A stretch of 64,000 bases of DNA from CADEED01 sp036677145 (GTDB taxonomy: Bacteria; Pseudomonadota; Gammaproteobacteria; Steroidobacterales; Steroidobacteraceae), in NCBI GenBank assembly GCA_036677145.1, contig JAKFFF010000034.1:62001-126000 (forward strand), in the 5' to 3' direction. A program made the position numbers and the translations under genes. The notes under the pieces were generated by a model that searched no databases, was not told the origin of the DNA, and was given only the letters and a program-made list of their open reading frames with translations. Of the stretch, positions 44,232 through 52,373 are shown in pieces; positions within the stretch are counted from its first letter, which is position 1; every line of letters starts with the position of its first letter.

Positions 44232-45205
44232 CGTAGATAGGGGATCTTCACGCCAGCGAATTCCCGCTCGACAACTTCCTGCGACTCGGCGCGTTCGGCC
44301 GCCTGCACCTGGCGCTGCGTGAGATGCGGCGCGAGCATCTGCAGGAAGTCGTACATGTAGCCGCGCAGCAGCACGCCGCGGCGGAATCCCGCCCAGGTCG
44401 TATGCACCGGGAACAGGTGCGAGGCGTCGCGCACTTTCAGATCGGAATCTTCGGCGCCGTCGATGGCGACGTTCGCGATGATTCCGACGCCGAGTCCCTC
44501 GCGCACGTATTTCTTGATGACGTCCGAATCCCAGGCGGTCAACGCCACGGTCGGCGTGAGGCCCTCGTCGGCGAACAGCTCGATCAGCGACGAGGGACCG
44601 GTGAAACTGAAGGAATAGGTGATCAGCGGATATCGCGCGAGGTCGGCGAACGTGGGTTTGTTCACCTCGCCGAGCGGGTGGTCCTCGGGGACGATGATGG
44701 TGCGATGCCAGCGATAGCAGGGCATGCGCACGAGCCCGGAAAACACCGGACTCGCGCCGGTTGCGATCGCGAAATCGATGCGGTCCGTCGCGGCGAGATC
44801 GGCGATCTGCTCGGAATTGCCCTGGTGCAGGTGCAGTCGCACCTTCGGGTACTTCTCGCGGAATAGTTTGAGCACGGGCGGCAACACGTAGCGCGCCTGC
44901 GTGTGGGTGGTCGCGATCGACAATGCACCCGCGTCATCCTTGCGCAGGTCGGCGGCGAGCGCCTTGATGCTGCGCGCCTGGCGCACGATCTGCGATGCCC
45001 GGTCGATGACCTTCGCGCCCGCATCGGTGGGCCGCACCAGCGCGCGGCCCTTCCTCTCGAAGAGCTGGAAGCCGAGCTCGTCTTCGAGCTGCTTCAGCTG
45101 TTTGCTGACGCCGGGTTGCGCGGCATGCAGCGTGCGCGCGGCCTGCGTGATGTTGAGATCATTTTCAGCCACGGCCACGAGGTATCGCAGCTGTATGAGC
45201 TTCAT
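44228..45205 (-). CDS. cysB: CysB-type LysR regulator of sulfur assimilation
   Basis: This 325-residue regulator is one residue from the E. coli CysB length. It has an N-terminal winged helix (MKLIQLRYLVAVAENDLNITQAARTLH, QPGVSKQLKQLE) and a type-2 periplasmic-binding-like effector domain with TTHTQARYVLPPV, HLHQGNSEQIADL and SFTGPSSL, all typical of CysB. The effector is expected to be O-acetylserine or N-acetylserine, as in the family. I start at ATG 45205; longer frames are not homologous. It follows the second sulfate-binding protein gene by 145 bp, which fits a sulfur regulator. Confidence 0.92.
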   Translation of the reverse strand: MKLIQLRYLVAVAENDLNITQAARTLHAAQPGVSKQLKQLEDELGFQLFERKGRALVRPTDAGAKVIDRASQIVRQARSIKALAADLRKDDAGALSIATTHTQARYVLPPVLKLFREKYPKVRLHLHQGNSEQIADLAATDRIDFAIATGASPVFSGLVRMPCYRWHRTIIVPEDHPLGEVNKPTFADLARYPLITYSFSFTGPSSLIELFADEGLTPTVALTAWDSDVIKKYVREGLGVGIIANVAIDGAEDSDLKVRDASHLFPVHTTWAGFRRGVLLRGYMYDFLQMLAPHLTQRQVQAAERAESQEVVEREFAGVKIPYLR

Positions 45206-45350
45206 GGAGCGGTCGTAATTCCTGGGTGGTGGGCCATCGAAGGCAGTGAGGGTGAACTCGTCGAGGGGGCGCGCTTCATTCCTCTCACTGCCTCCGCGGC
45301 CCGAAGAAGCAGGGTACGCCGCATTCCGCGGCGTACCCACTAACTATTGG

Positions 45351-46376
45351 TTATTGCGCGTAGATCTGATCGAATATGCCGCCGTCGCCGAAGTGTTCCT
45401 TCTGCGCCTTGCCCCAGCCGCCGAAGTCCTTGATGGTGACCAGCTCGAGCTTAGGGAACAGTTCCTGGTGCTTCGCGGCGACCGCCGGATCGCGCGGGCG
45501 ATAATAATTGCGCGCGGCGATTTCCTGGCCTTCCGGCGTGTACAGGTACTTGAGGTACTCCTCGGCGACGGTGCGTGTGCCGCGGCGCAGGACGACCTTG
45601 TCGACCACCGCCACCGAAGGTTCGGCGAGGATGCTGATCGACGGGATCACGATCTCGAACTTGCCGACGCCAAGTTCCTTGGTCGCGAGCCAGGCTTCGT
45701 TTTCCCACGAAATGAACACGTCGCCGATGTTGCGCTGGGCGAAGGTCGTGAGCGAGCCGCGTGCGCCCGTGTCGAGCACCGGCACGTTCTTGAACAGCTT
45801 GCGGACATAGTCCTTTGCCGCGGCTTCGTTGCCGCCCGGCTGCTTGAGCGCCCAGGCCCAGCCGGCGAGGTAGTTCCAGCGCGCGCCGCCCGAGGTTTTC
45901 GGATTGGGCGTGATCACGCTGACTCCCGGCTTCACGAGATCGCCCCAGTCCTTGATCTTCTTGGGGTTGCCCTTGCGGACCAGGAACACGATCGTCGAGG
46001 TGTAGGGCGCCGAGTTGTTAGGCAGGCGCTCTTCCCAGTTGACGGGCAGCAACTTGCCATTGGTCGCGATCGCGTCGATGTCGCCGGCCAAAGCAAGCGT
46101 CACGACGTCGGCCGCGAGGCCGTCGATCACCGAGCGCGCCTGGCGGCCGGAGCCACCGTGCGACTGGTTGATCTTGACCGTATTGCCGGTCTTCTTCTTC
46201 CAGTACTCCGCGAACGACTTGTTGAAATCCACGTACAACTCGCGCGTCGGGTCATACGACACGTTGAGCAGCGTGGTCTCCGCGGCCTGCGCCGCGGACG
46301 ACGCGCCGCCGATGAACACTGCGCTCGCGATGGCGAGCAGCAGGCGGCGATTCCAGTTCGGTTGATTCATTTTCAT
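45351..46376 (-). CDS. sbp: Periplasmic sulfate-binding protein
   Basis: This 341-residue precursor has a Sec signal (LLLAIASAVFIGGASSAAQA) and no lipobox. The mature protein carries the Sbp signature: LLNVSYDPTREL, NQSHGGSGRQAR, DVVTLALAGDIDAI, NPKTSGGARWNYL and GARGSLTTFAQ. It is a close paralogue of the lipoprotein at 33424-34461. It lies 12 bp after the porin gene and upstream of cysB on the same strand. With no permease here, it presumably feeds the CysTWA importer encoded about 11 kb away. Confidence 0.94.
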   Translation of the reverse strand: MKMNQPNWNRRLLLAIASAVFIGGASSAAQAAETTLLNVSYDPTRELYVDFNKSFAEYWKKKTGNTVKINQSHGGSGRQARSVIDGLAADVVTLALAGDIDAIATNGKLLPVNWEERLPNNSAPYTSTIVFLVRKGNPKKIKDWGDLVKPGVSVITPNPKTSGGARWNYLAGWAWALKQPGGNEAAAKDYVRKLFKNVPVLDTGARGSLTTFAQRNIGDVFISWENEAWLATKELGVGKFEIVIPSISILAEPSVAVVDKVVLRRGTRTVAEEYLKYLYTPEGQEIAARNYYRPRDPAVAAKHQELFPKLELVTIKDFGGWGKAQKEHFGDGGIFDQIYAQ

Positions 46377-46388
46377 TGCTCCAATTCT

Positions 46389-47819
46389 TCAGAAGTTGAT
46401 CGCGAAGCGCGAGAACAGCGCCTGCTCGTCGTCACGGTCACCCGTTGCGGCGCCGCCTTCGAATTCGGTCAGGTCGTAGTTGATGGACAGCTTCACGGTG
46501 TTCCAGGGATACCAGTTGAGGCCGACGCCATAGGCGGTGGCCTTGCTCACCGCGGTCAGCGGATTGGCGAACGAAGTCGCGCCGCCGATGAACGCGGCGT
46601 TGTCGACGTCGAGCACCTGGTAACGCGCGACCAGCTCGAAGGCGCCGCTGCCGGTCTTGCCCGGACGGAAGGTGCTGTTCGGCGTGAAGCCGCGGTAGGC
46701 CTCGTCTTCGCCGGTGAGGAACCAGGAGAACTGCGTCTGCCAGGCGGTGTTGGTCAGCGTGTCGGAACGAGTGACGCCGCCGACGGTGCGCGACACGTCC
46801 TGTTCGACCTGCGTCCATTCGCCGAGGATTCCGAACTGGCCGCGCGAGTAGTAGAACTGTGGCGCGAGTCGCAGGCGCTGGCCGTCGGCGAACGTCGCGT
46901 TGTTAGGCGTGACGCCCGTTGCCGTGTTCGCGCGATAGCTGAAGATGGACTGCTGACCGGGTGAGCGGTAGGCGGCCAGGTAGGTGTTGGTGGGAAGCCC
47001 GTCGACATCCTGCCAGGTGGCGCCGATGCCGAATCCGAGACCGCGCAGGCTGAAGTTTTCCGAATTCAGGAAAGGCTGGAAGAACACGCGCGCGGCGAAG
47101 TCGCCGGCGGTGTCGGATTCCACGTCCGGGGTCGGGAGGCTTTCACTGCTGCCGCCATCGGTCACGCCATTGAAGTAGCCGACCTGGTAGCTGAAGACAC
47201 TGCCCGCGATGTCACCGGAGAGCTGCACGCCGATGTCGCGGTTGGGGACGAGACTGGTCGGCAATCCGCGCTCGATGAAGCGCAGGTCCGCGCCGCTCTG
47301 CAGGCGTTCCAGACCCACCGACGGTTTGAACTTGCCCAGCGTGATGACGGCGGCGGGATTGAAGCGGGCTGCTACGTAGGCGTCGATGATGACGCTCCTG
47401 CCGCCGCCGAAGTCCGGCGTAAAGCGGAAGTCGTAGATGTTGCCGAAGGTGCCTTCGAAGGTCGGACGCACGCGGCGCAGAAGGAAGGTGTCCGCCGTCT
47501 CCGGAACGGAGTCGCCGCCGAAGGCGCGATAGTCCGCGTGCAAGGTGCCGCGGAAGCGCACGAAGTTGGCGCCGTCGGCCGAACCCACCTGGACGCGAGA
47601 GGCATTGGCCGTGATTTTCGGCGCGCTGCTGGCGGCCGACTTGGCGGCTTCCTCGGACAGTTCGAGCTTGCGCTCGAGGATCAAAAGGCGTTGCTTCTGT
47701 TCTTCGATCTCACTGCGCAGATCGTTGTCGGGGGCGGGCGCCGTCTGCGCCAGCGCGATTCCCGCAAAAGGCAGCAACGCTGCAATCGAAGCACGCGCCG
47801 CTGCACGTCTGATGTTCAC
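46389..47819 (-). CDS. OprO/OprP-type anion-selective porin
   Basis: This 476-residue outer-membrane protein has a signal peptide ending ALAQ, a short coiled coil (about 33-65, EIEEQKQRLLILERKLEL) and a 16-strand-type barrel of the phosphate-selective porin O/P family (DYRAFGGD, FLLRRVRPTFEGTFGNIYDF, GVGLNWYPWNTVKLSINYD, final FSRFAINF). The coiled coil likely trimerises and spans the periplasm toward the wall. Its operon position, 12 bp before a sulfate-binding protein and near cysB, suggests uptake of sulfate rather than phosphate. That is an inference. Confidence 0.88.
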   Translation of the reverse strand: MNIRRAAARASIAALLPFAGIALAQTAPAPDNDLRSEIEEQKQRLLILERKLELSEEAAKSAASSAPKITANASRVQVGSADGANFVRFRGTLHADYRAFGGDSVPETADTFLLRRVRPTFEGTFGNIYDFRFTPDFGGGRSVIIDAYVAARFNPAAVITLGKFKPSVGLERLQSGADLRFIERGLPTSLVPNRDIGVQLSGDIAGSVFSYQVGYFNGVTDGGSSESLPTPDVESDTAGDFAARVFFQPFLNSENFSLRGLGFGIGATWQDVDGLPTNTYLAAYRSPGQQSIFSYRANTATGVTPNNATFADGQRLRLAPQFYYSRGQFGILGEWTQVEQDVSRTVGGVTRSDTLTNTAWQTQFSWFLTGEDEAYRGFTPNSTFRPGKTGSGAFELVARYQVLDVDNAAFIGGATSFANPLTAVSKATAYGVGLNWYPWNTVKLSINYDLTEFEGGAATGDRDDEQALFSRFAINF

Positions 47820-47960
47820 TCTCGTTCTCCTGGATTCGTGTGTGCCACAAGGCCAGGAGAGGGTAGGGAGGACCGGGTAACGGGGTCAGTCGCAACCCGG
47901 TGACGTGCCGGTTATGAGCCTGATTTTCTGGTTATACCCATATGACTCGTCGGCCTGTTC
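47820..47960 (-). promoter_or_regulatory. Candidate promoter region of the porin-sbp unit
   Basis: Between the porin start and the small divergent-cluster gene is a locally AT-rich stretch (47910-47945). It holds two GGTTAT repeats at 47910-47915 and 47930-47935, exactly 20 bp apart, placing them on one face of the helix. Two such boxes are compatible with a LysR-type site such as CysB, but this is a guess by pattern and position. Confidence 0.25.
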
Positions 47961-48254
47961 TTACTGCTGGCGCAGGCTCTCGGCATAGGAGGCCAGCAGG
48001 TGCGCCGTGCGGCTGTTGTCGCCAAGCGGCACCGCGCTCCCGCCCGCGCCCAGCGCGGCAAACAGTAGTTTGAGATCCTTGAACAGCGACAGTCGATGCT
48101 GCTTTTCGACACGGGTGGCCTGCTCGTCAGGGGTCAGGGCCTGCGATGCTTCGACATCCAGGTCCTCCAGCTCCACCGGGCTGCCCGAAAAGGGGGACAG
48201 ACGCGCGCCCAGATTCGCTTCGACGGTGCCGGGAATTCTGTTGCGAGTGCTCAT
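47961..48254 (-). CDS. Small conserved-looking protein, unknown function
   Basis: This 97-residue soluble protein starts at ATG 48254 with CAGGAG nine bases upstream. It begins MSTRNRIPGTVEANLG, is acidic in the middle (VELEDLDVEASQALTPDEQATR) and helical toward the end. There is no signal peptide or metal motif. A frame open through 49250 includes antisense of the LysR gene and is rejected. It is transcribed divergently from the GcvA-like regulator, so it may be that regulator's target. Confidence 0.6.
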   Translation of the reverse strand: MSTRNRIPGTVEANLGARLSPFSGSPVELEDLDVEASQALTPDEQATRVEKQHRLSLFKDLKLLFAALGAGGSAVPLGDNSRTAHLLASYAESLRQQ

Positions 48255-48353
48255 TTCACTGTCTCCTGAGGCAAAATTGCCATGTCGCCAATCTGCGCTA
48301 GAGTGCCGGCACGAACAAACGCGCTTCCTGAAGCGCCCATAAGGAAAAGTGAC

Positions 48354-49307
48354 GTGACCACTGCTTATGCCCGGCTGCCGCTGAATGCGCTGCGCGTTTT
48401 CGAAGCGGTGGCTTCGCGCCTGTCGTTCGCGGATGCGGCCGAGGCGCTGCACGTGACGCCCGCCGCGGTCAGTCAGCAGGTCAAGTCGCTCGAGGACTAT
48501 CTGCAGGTGCAGCTGTTCAAGCGCTCGGGCCGGCGCATCGAATTGACCGCCGAAGGCCAGCAACTGCTGCCCGGGGTACGGCGGGGGCTCGACGAGCTCG
48601 AGGCCTCGATGCAGCACCTCAAGCAGCACCGGGCCGAGGGGCCGCTGCAGATCACCTTGCTGTCGTCGTTCCTGCAGCGCTGGTTGTTGCCGCGTATCGG
48701 CTCTTTCAACGCGCTCGATTCCGGCGTGGAGCTGCGCTTCCATACCGGCCGCGATCCGGTGGATTTCTCGCGCTCGGAAATGCACGTCGCGATCCGCATG
48801 GGTCTCGGCCGCTGGCCGGGCCTGCACGTGGAAAAGTTGCTCGACGAATGGGTGGTCCCGATCGCCTCTCCGGCGCTGCTCGCCAAATACGGCCCCGTGC
48901 CGCGCGGCGAAGACCTGCAGAATTTCCCCTTGCTCGGCAGTGTCGATGAGCCCTGGCAGGCGTGGATCGAGAAGGGCCAGGAAGGCCAATGGCTGGCGCG
49001 CGCGCCGATCATCGACGACTCCGCGGGCGTCATCGCGGCCGCCGAAGAAGGCATCGGTTTCGCGCTGGCCCGCTGGTCGCTGGTGCAGCGTTCGCTCGAG
49101 CAGGGCCGCGTGGTGCTGGCCGGCGATGCGATGTTGCCCTTCCGCTTCTCCTACTTCTTCGTGTGTCCCGAGCCCTACCTCGTCATGCCCAAGGTGAAGC
49201 GTTTCCGCGACTGGATCTTCGACATGGCGAAGTCCTTTTCGAAGCCGCACACGCTGTTCGAAAAGCGCGCGGTGCCCGTGATCAGAACGGCGAAGAAGAC
49301 GTCGTAA
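48354..49307 (+). CDS. LysR-family regulator, GcvA-like
   Basis: This 317-residue protein starts at GTG 48354 with AAGGA eight bases upstream. It has an N-terminal winged helix (LPLNALRVFEAVASRLSFADAAEALH, TPAAVSQQVKSLE) and an effector domain. The PLNALRxFEA opening and the RWLLPRI, DSAGVIAAAEEGIGFAL segments match the GcvA/DsdC-like group. The effector is unknown. It is divergent from the 97-residue protein gene, which may be the site of autoregulation. A hairpin terminator follows. Confidence 0.88.
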   Translation: MTTAYARLPLNALRVFEAVASRLSFADAAEALHVTPAAVSQQVKSLEDYLQVQLFKRSGRRIELTAEGQQLLPGVRRGLDELEASMQHLKQHRAEGPLQITLLSSFLQRWLLPRIGSFNALDSGVELRFHTGRDPVDFSRSEMHVAIRMGLGRWPGLHVEKLLDEWVVPIASPALLAKYGPVPRGEDLQNFPLLGSVDEPWQAWIEKGQEGQWLARAPIIDDSAGVIAAAEEGIGFALARWSLVQRSLEQGRVVLAGDAMLPFRFSYFFVCPEPYLVMPKVKRFRDWIFDMAKSFSKPHTLFEKRAVPVIRTAKKTS

Positions 49308-49315
49308 GTTTTGTT

Positions 49316-49343
49316 GATGCCGGATTCAGGCATCGCGTTTGTT
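49316..49343 (+). terminator. Hairpin terminator after the GcvA-like gene
   Basis: GATGCC (49316-49321) pairs with GGCATC (49329-49334) around a seven-base loop, and GCGTTTGTT follows. The stem is short and the T-tract broken, but it lies nine bases after the stop codon, where a terminator is expected. Confidence 0.5.
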
Positions 49344-49402
49344 AGTCGCGGAGTTCGCGCGCACCATTTCGCACATGTAATTCACTCATTGGAGTAGCGA
49401 AC

Positions 49403-49519
49403 ATGTGCATTGAGAAGATAGCGCGCAACGCCGGCTTCGCCCTGGCGTCACTCGGGATCGTGACCGGCCTCGCGGCGGCCATCGAATACCTGCCCGTCGT
49501 CAACGCGCTGGCACGCTGA
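49403..49519 (+). CDS. 38-residue putative membrane peptide
   Basis: The frame starts at ATG 49403 with GGAG eight bases upstream and runs to TGA at 49519. The peptide begins MCIEKIARNAGFALA, has one hydrophobic segment (ALASLGIVTGLAAAI) and ends PVVNALAR. The good ribosome site, the clean start after an upstream terminator and a plausible membrane helix argue for a real small gene. Its last 20 bases overlap the 3' end of modC on the other strand. No family is recognised. Confidence 0.55.
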   Translation: MCIEKIARNAGFALASLGIVTGLAAAIEYLPVVNALAR

Positions 49520-50600
49520 AAACGTGCCCGCGCAATGAGACCGCTTTTATGAGCGCCCAGACCTGCATGCCTTCCGTCAGCGACAGTTCCTGCGCCGCCC
49601 CCGCCGTGATGCGGGCGAGCAGCGTGGAAGTTCGCCCGATATCGAGTTCGACGAGCACCGCCCGGCCGACGTCCGGCGTGATCGACACGACTCGCGCCGG
49701 AACCACGTTGCGCACGGACAAGGCGTGCGGGGACTCGGTGGCGAGAATGACGTCTCGCGCCAATACCTGGATCTGGATCCGCTGACCGGCGGCGGCGGCG
49801 TCATGTTCGACATGGAGCAACGCATCGCCGATGCGCAGCTGGGCGAGGCCCGTGCCGTCGACGCGTTCGACGACGCCCGAAACGACCGCGCCCACGGCAT
49901 CAGGCCCAACAATGGCGCGCAGCGCGGGATGGCGGCTCACCGTCGCGATGTCGCCTTGCGCGACCGCTTTTCCATCATCAAGCAGCACGACGCGGGTCGC
50001 GAGCCGCAGGACCTCATCGAATTGATGGCTCACGTAGATGACCGGTATGGCGAGACTGTCGCGCAACCGTTCGAGCCATGGCAAAACCTCTTCGCGGCGC
50101 GCGGCATCTAGCGACGCCAGCGGCTCGTCGAGCAGCAACAGCCGCGGCTGACGCAGCAGGGCGCGCCCGAGCGCGACGCGTTGCTTTTCGCCGCCCGACA
50201 ACTCATGCGGCCGGCGTGAGAGCAGTACATCGAGGCCGAGTAGTTGGACCACGTCGTCGAAGCGGATGGGCTGCGCCGCGCCGCGCGGCAGGCGCTTCAG
50301 GCCATATTCGAGATTGCCGCGCGCGTCGAGGTGCGGAAAAAGACGCGCCTCCTGGAATACCACCCCGATGCGGCGATGGCGCGCATCGACGTCGATGCCG
50401 CGTTGCGTGTCGAGCAACACATCCTCGTCGACCTGGACGTGTCCCGCATCCGGTGACAGCAATCCCGCGATCAGCGATATGGCGGTCGACTTGCCGCAGC
50501 CGGAGCGGCCGAACAATGCAGTGACGCCCGGCGTCGGCGCTTCGAATTCCATGTCGAGCGTGAAATCGCCGCGGCGCTTCGTGAGCTTGACCGTGAGCAT
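49500..50600 (-). CDS. modC: Molybdate ABC transporter ATPase ModC
   Basis: This 366-residue ATPase has Walker A FGRSGCGKST (about 30-39), signature LSGGEKQRVALGRA, Walker B LLLLDEPLASLD and the switch histidine YVSHQFDE. The C-terminal mop/TOBE domain (about 290-360, SVRNVVPARVVSI, AQELSLTEGMQVWALIK) binds molybdate in this family and distinguishes ModC. It overlaps modB by one base. No modA lies next to it in this window. Confidence 0.93.
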   Translation of the reverse strand: MLTVKLTKRRGDFTLDMEFEAPTPGVTALFGRSGCGKSTAISLIAGLLSPDAGHVQVDEDVLLDTQRGIDVDARHRRIGVVFQEARLFPHLDARGNLEYGLKRLPRGAAQPIRFDDVVQLLGLDVLLSRRPHELSGGEKQRVALGRALLRQPRLLLLDEPLASLDAARREEVLPWLERLRDSLAIPVIYVSHQFDEVLRLATRVVLLDDGKAVAQGDIATVSRHPALRAIVGPDAVGAVVSGVVERVDGTGLAQLRIGDALLHVEHDAAAAGQRIQIQVLARDVILATESPHALSVRNVVPARVVSITPDVGRAVLVELDIGRTSTLLARITAGAAQELSLTEGMQVWALIKAVSLRGHVFSVPAR

Positions 50601-51289
50601 CAGGCCCGCCCCAGCCGGCGCCGCAGGTGGCGCGCGAGGAATTCGGAGGCGAGCAGTCCGGTGAGCCCGAGCGTGAATGAAATGAGCGCGAGCCGCGCCG
50701 CCAGCGAATCGCCGTCCGGGGTCTGCAATGCGGTGTACAGCGCGAGCGGCAGCGTGCGCGTCTCGCCCGGGATGTTGGACGCGAACGTGATCACCGCGCC
50801 GAATTCGCCCAGTCCGGCCGCGAAGGCGGTGACGGCGCCCGCGAGAATTCCCGGTGCGATCAACGGCAGCGTGATGGAGAAGAAGCGATCGACGGGACCC
50901 GCGCCCAGCGTGCGCGCCGCATCCTCGAGACCGCGATCCACCGTTTCGAGCGAAATGCGGATGGAACGCACGACCAGCGGGAACGACATCACCGCCGTGG
51001 CGAGCGCGGCGCCCGTGGTCGTGAAGGCGAGCTGTATGCCGAAGTTCTCGTGCAGCCAGCCGCCGAGCGGCCCGCGGATGCCGAACAGCACCAGCAGTAG
51101 ATAGCCGACCACGACCGGCGGCAATACCAGCGGCAGATGCACGAAGGCGTCGAAAAGTGTGCGGCCGGTGAAACGCGTGCGGGTGAGCAGCCAGGCCACC
51201 AGCACCGCGAACGGCAGGTTGAACGCGACGCTGCGCGCCGCGACGGACAGGCTCAGGAAAAGGGCGTCGGCTTCGGCGGGCGAGAGCAT
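50600..51289 (-). CDS. modB: Molybdate ABC transporter permease ModB
   Basis: This 229-residue inner-membrane permease has five to six spans. Typical segments are FNLPFAVLVAWLLTRTRF, HLPLVLPPVVVGYLLL, the coupling loop GLEDAARTLGAGPVDRFFSITLP and LGEFGAVITFASNIPGETRTLPLALY. Length matches ModB. Its stop overlaps the modC start. The upstream neighbour is corA, not modA, so the periplasmic binding protein must be elsewhere or lost. Confidence 0.93.
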   Translation of the reverse strand: MLSPAEADALFLSLSVAARSVAFNLPFAVLVAWLLTRTRFTGRTLFDAFVHLPLVLPPVVVGYLLLVLFGIRGPLGGWLHENFGIQLAFTTTGAALATAVMSFPLVVRSIRISLETVDRGLEDAARTLGAGPVDRFFSITLPLIAPGILAGAVTAFAAGLGEFGAVITFASNIPGETRTLPLALYTALQTPDGDSLAARLALISFTLGLTGLLASEFLARHLRRRLGRA

Positions 51290-51338
51290 CGCGCGCAGTA
51301 TACCGTTTGATATCCCGCCGGCTCGCGCGGCTGGCGCC

Positions 51339-52307
51339 TCACAACCACTTGGCCTTGCGCAGCCGGAAGAACACGTACAGGTCCACGACGATCATCGATC
51401 CAACGGCGGCGAGATAGCCGTAGCGCCAGGACAGTTCGGGCATGTGTTCGAAATTCATGCCGTAGATGCCGGCGATCAGAGTCGGCACCGCGACCAGCGC
51501 GGCGTAGGCCGCGAGGCGCTTCATGGTCTCGTTTTCCTGCAGCGACACCATCGAGAGATTCACGGAGATCGCCGTGCCCACCGAGTCGCGGATGGATTCG
51601 ATGGTCTGGTTCAGGCGCAGCAGGTGGTCATAGATGTCGCGGAAGTACTCGCGCAGCCCGGAACACAGGGCCGGCACACGCGCGCCGGACAGGTTGGAGA
51701 TGGCTTCGAGCAGCGGCGCCACCGCGTGTTTGACGGTCGTGAGACGGTTCTTGAGTTTGTAGAGCGCCTCGATATTGGCGCGCGGCGAGCCATCCGCGAA
51801 CAGGCGTTCCTCGATGCGTTCGAGATCCTCTTCGAGAGAATCGAGCAGCGGAAAATAGCGATCGACCACCGCGTCGATGAGTGCATAAAGCACGAATCCG
51901 GAGCCATTGCGCAGCAGTTCGGGTTCGCGTTCGCAACGTGCGCGCACGTCCTGGAAACCGCGCTGGGCGTGGCTGCGCACGGTGAGGATGTAGTTGCGGC
52001 CCGCGAACACCGCCACTTCACCGGTGCGCAGATCGTTGTCTTCGTCGGGTTCGACCACGTGCAACACCGCGAACAGCGAGTCGCCGTAGTCTTCGATCTT
52101 GGGCCGCTGGTGGCCGTTGCGCGCGTCCTCGACCGCGAGCGAATGCAATCCGAATTGCGCCTGCATCAACGCGAGCGTGTCCGCATCGGGTTCGCGTAAT
52201 GCGACCCAGACGAGGATGTCCGGCTGGTTTACGTAGTTATGGATCTCGTCGACCGGGATGTCGGCGAGTTTCATTCCGTCTTTGTAGGCGACGCAACTTA
52301 TCAGCAT
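51339..52307 (-). CDS. corA: CorA-family magnesium/divalent cation channel
   Basis: This 322-residue protein has a large cytoplasmic N-terminal domain, a long helix (about 155-250) and two C-terminal spans with the pore signature YGMNFEHMPEL. It ends with a short basic tail (FRLRKAKWL). Length and layout are normal for CorA, which imports magnesium and sometimes cobalt or nickel as a pentamer. It lies 49 bp upstream of modB and 66 bp after the antiporter gene on the same strand. Confidence 0.93.
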   Translation of the reverse strand: MLISCVAYKDGMKLADIPVDEIHNYVNQPDILVWVALREPDADTLALMQAQFGLHSLAVEDARNGHQRPKIEDYGDSLFAVLHVVEPDEDNDLRTGEVAVFAGRNYILTVRSHAQRGFQDVRARCEREPELLRNGSGFVLYALIDAVVDRYFPLLDSLEEDLERIEERLFADGSPRANIEALYKLKNRLTTVKHAVAPLLEAISNLSGARVPALCSGLREYFRDIYDHLLRLNQTIESIRDSVGTAISVNLSMVSLQENETMKRLAAYAALVAVPTLIAGIYGMNFEHMPELSWRYGYLAAVGSMIVVDLYVFFRLRKAKWL

Positions 52308-52373
52308 GCTGGTATCCGGCTGCCCTTCGTTCGAACTACCGTTTTCAGAGACCTTGCGATGACGTAAAGCGCA

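Noticed and set aside
47961..49250. A 429-codon minus-strand frame including the small protein gene
   Set aside because: Most of it is antisense to the GcvA-like regulator; only the last 97 codons, from the ATG with a ribosome site, are credible.
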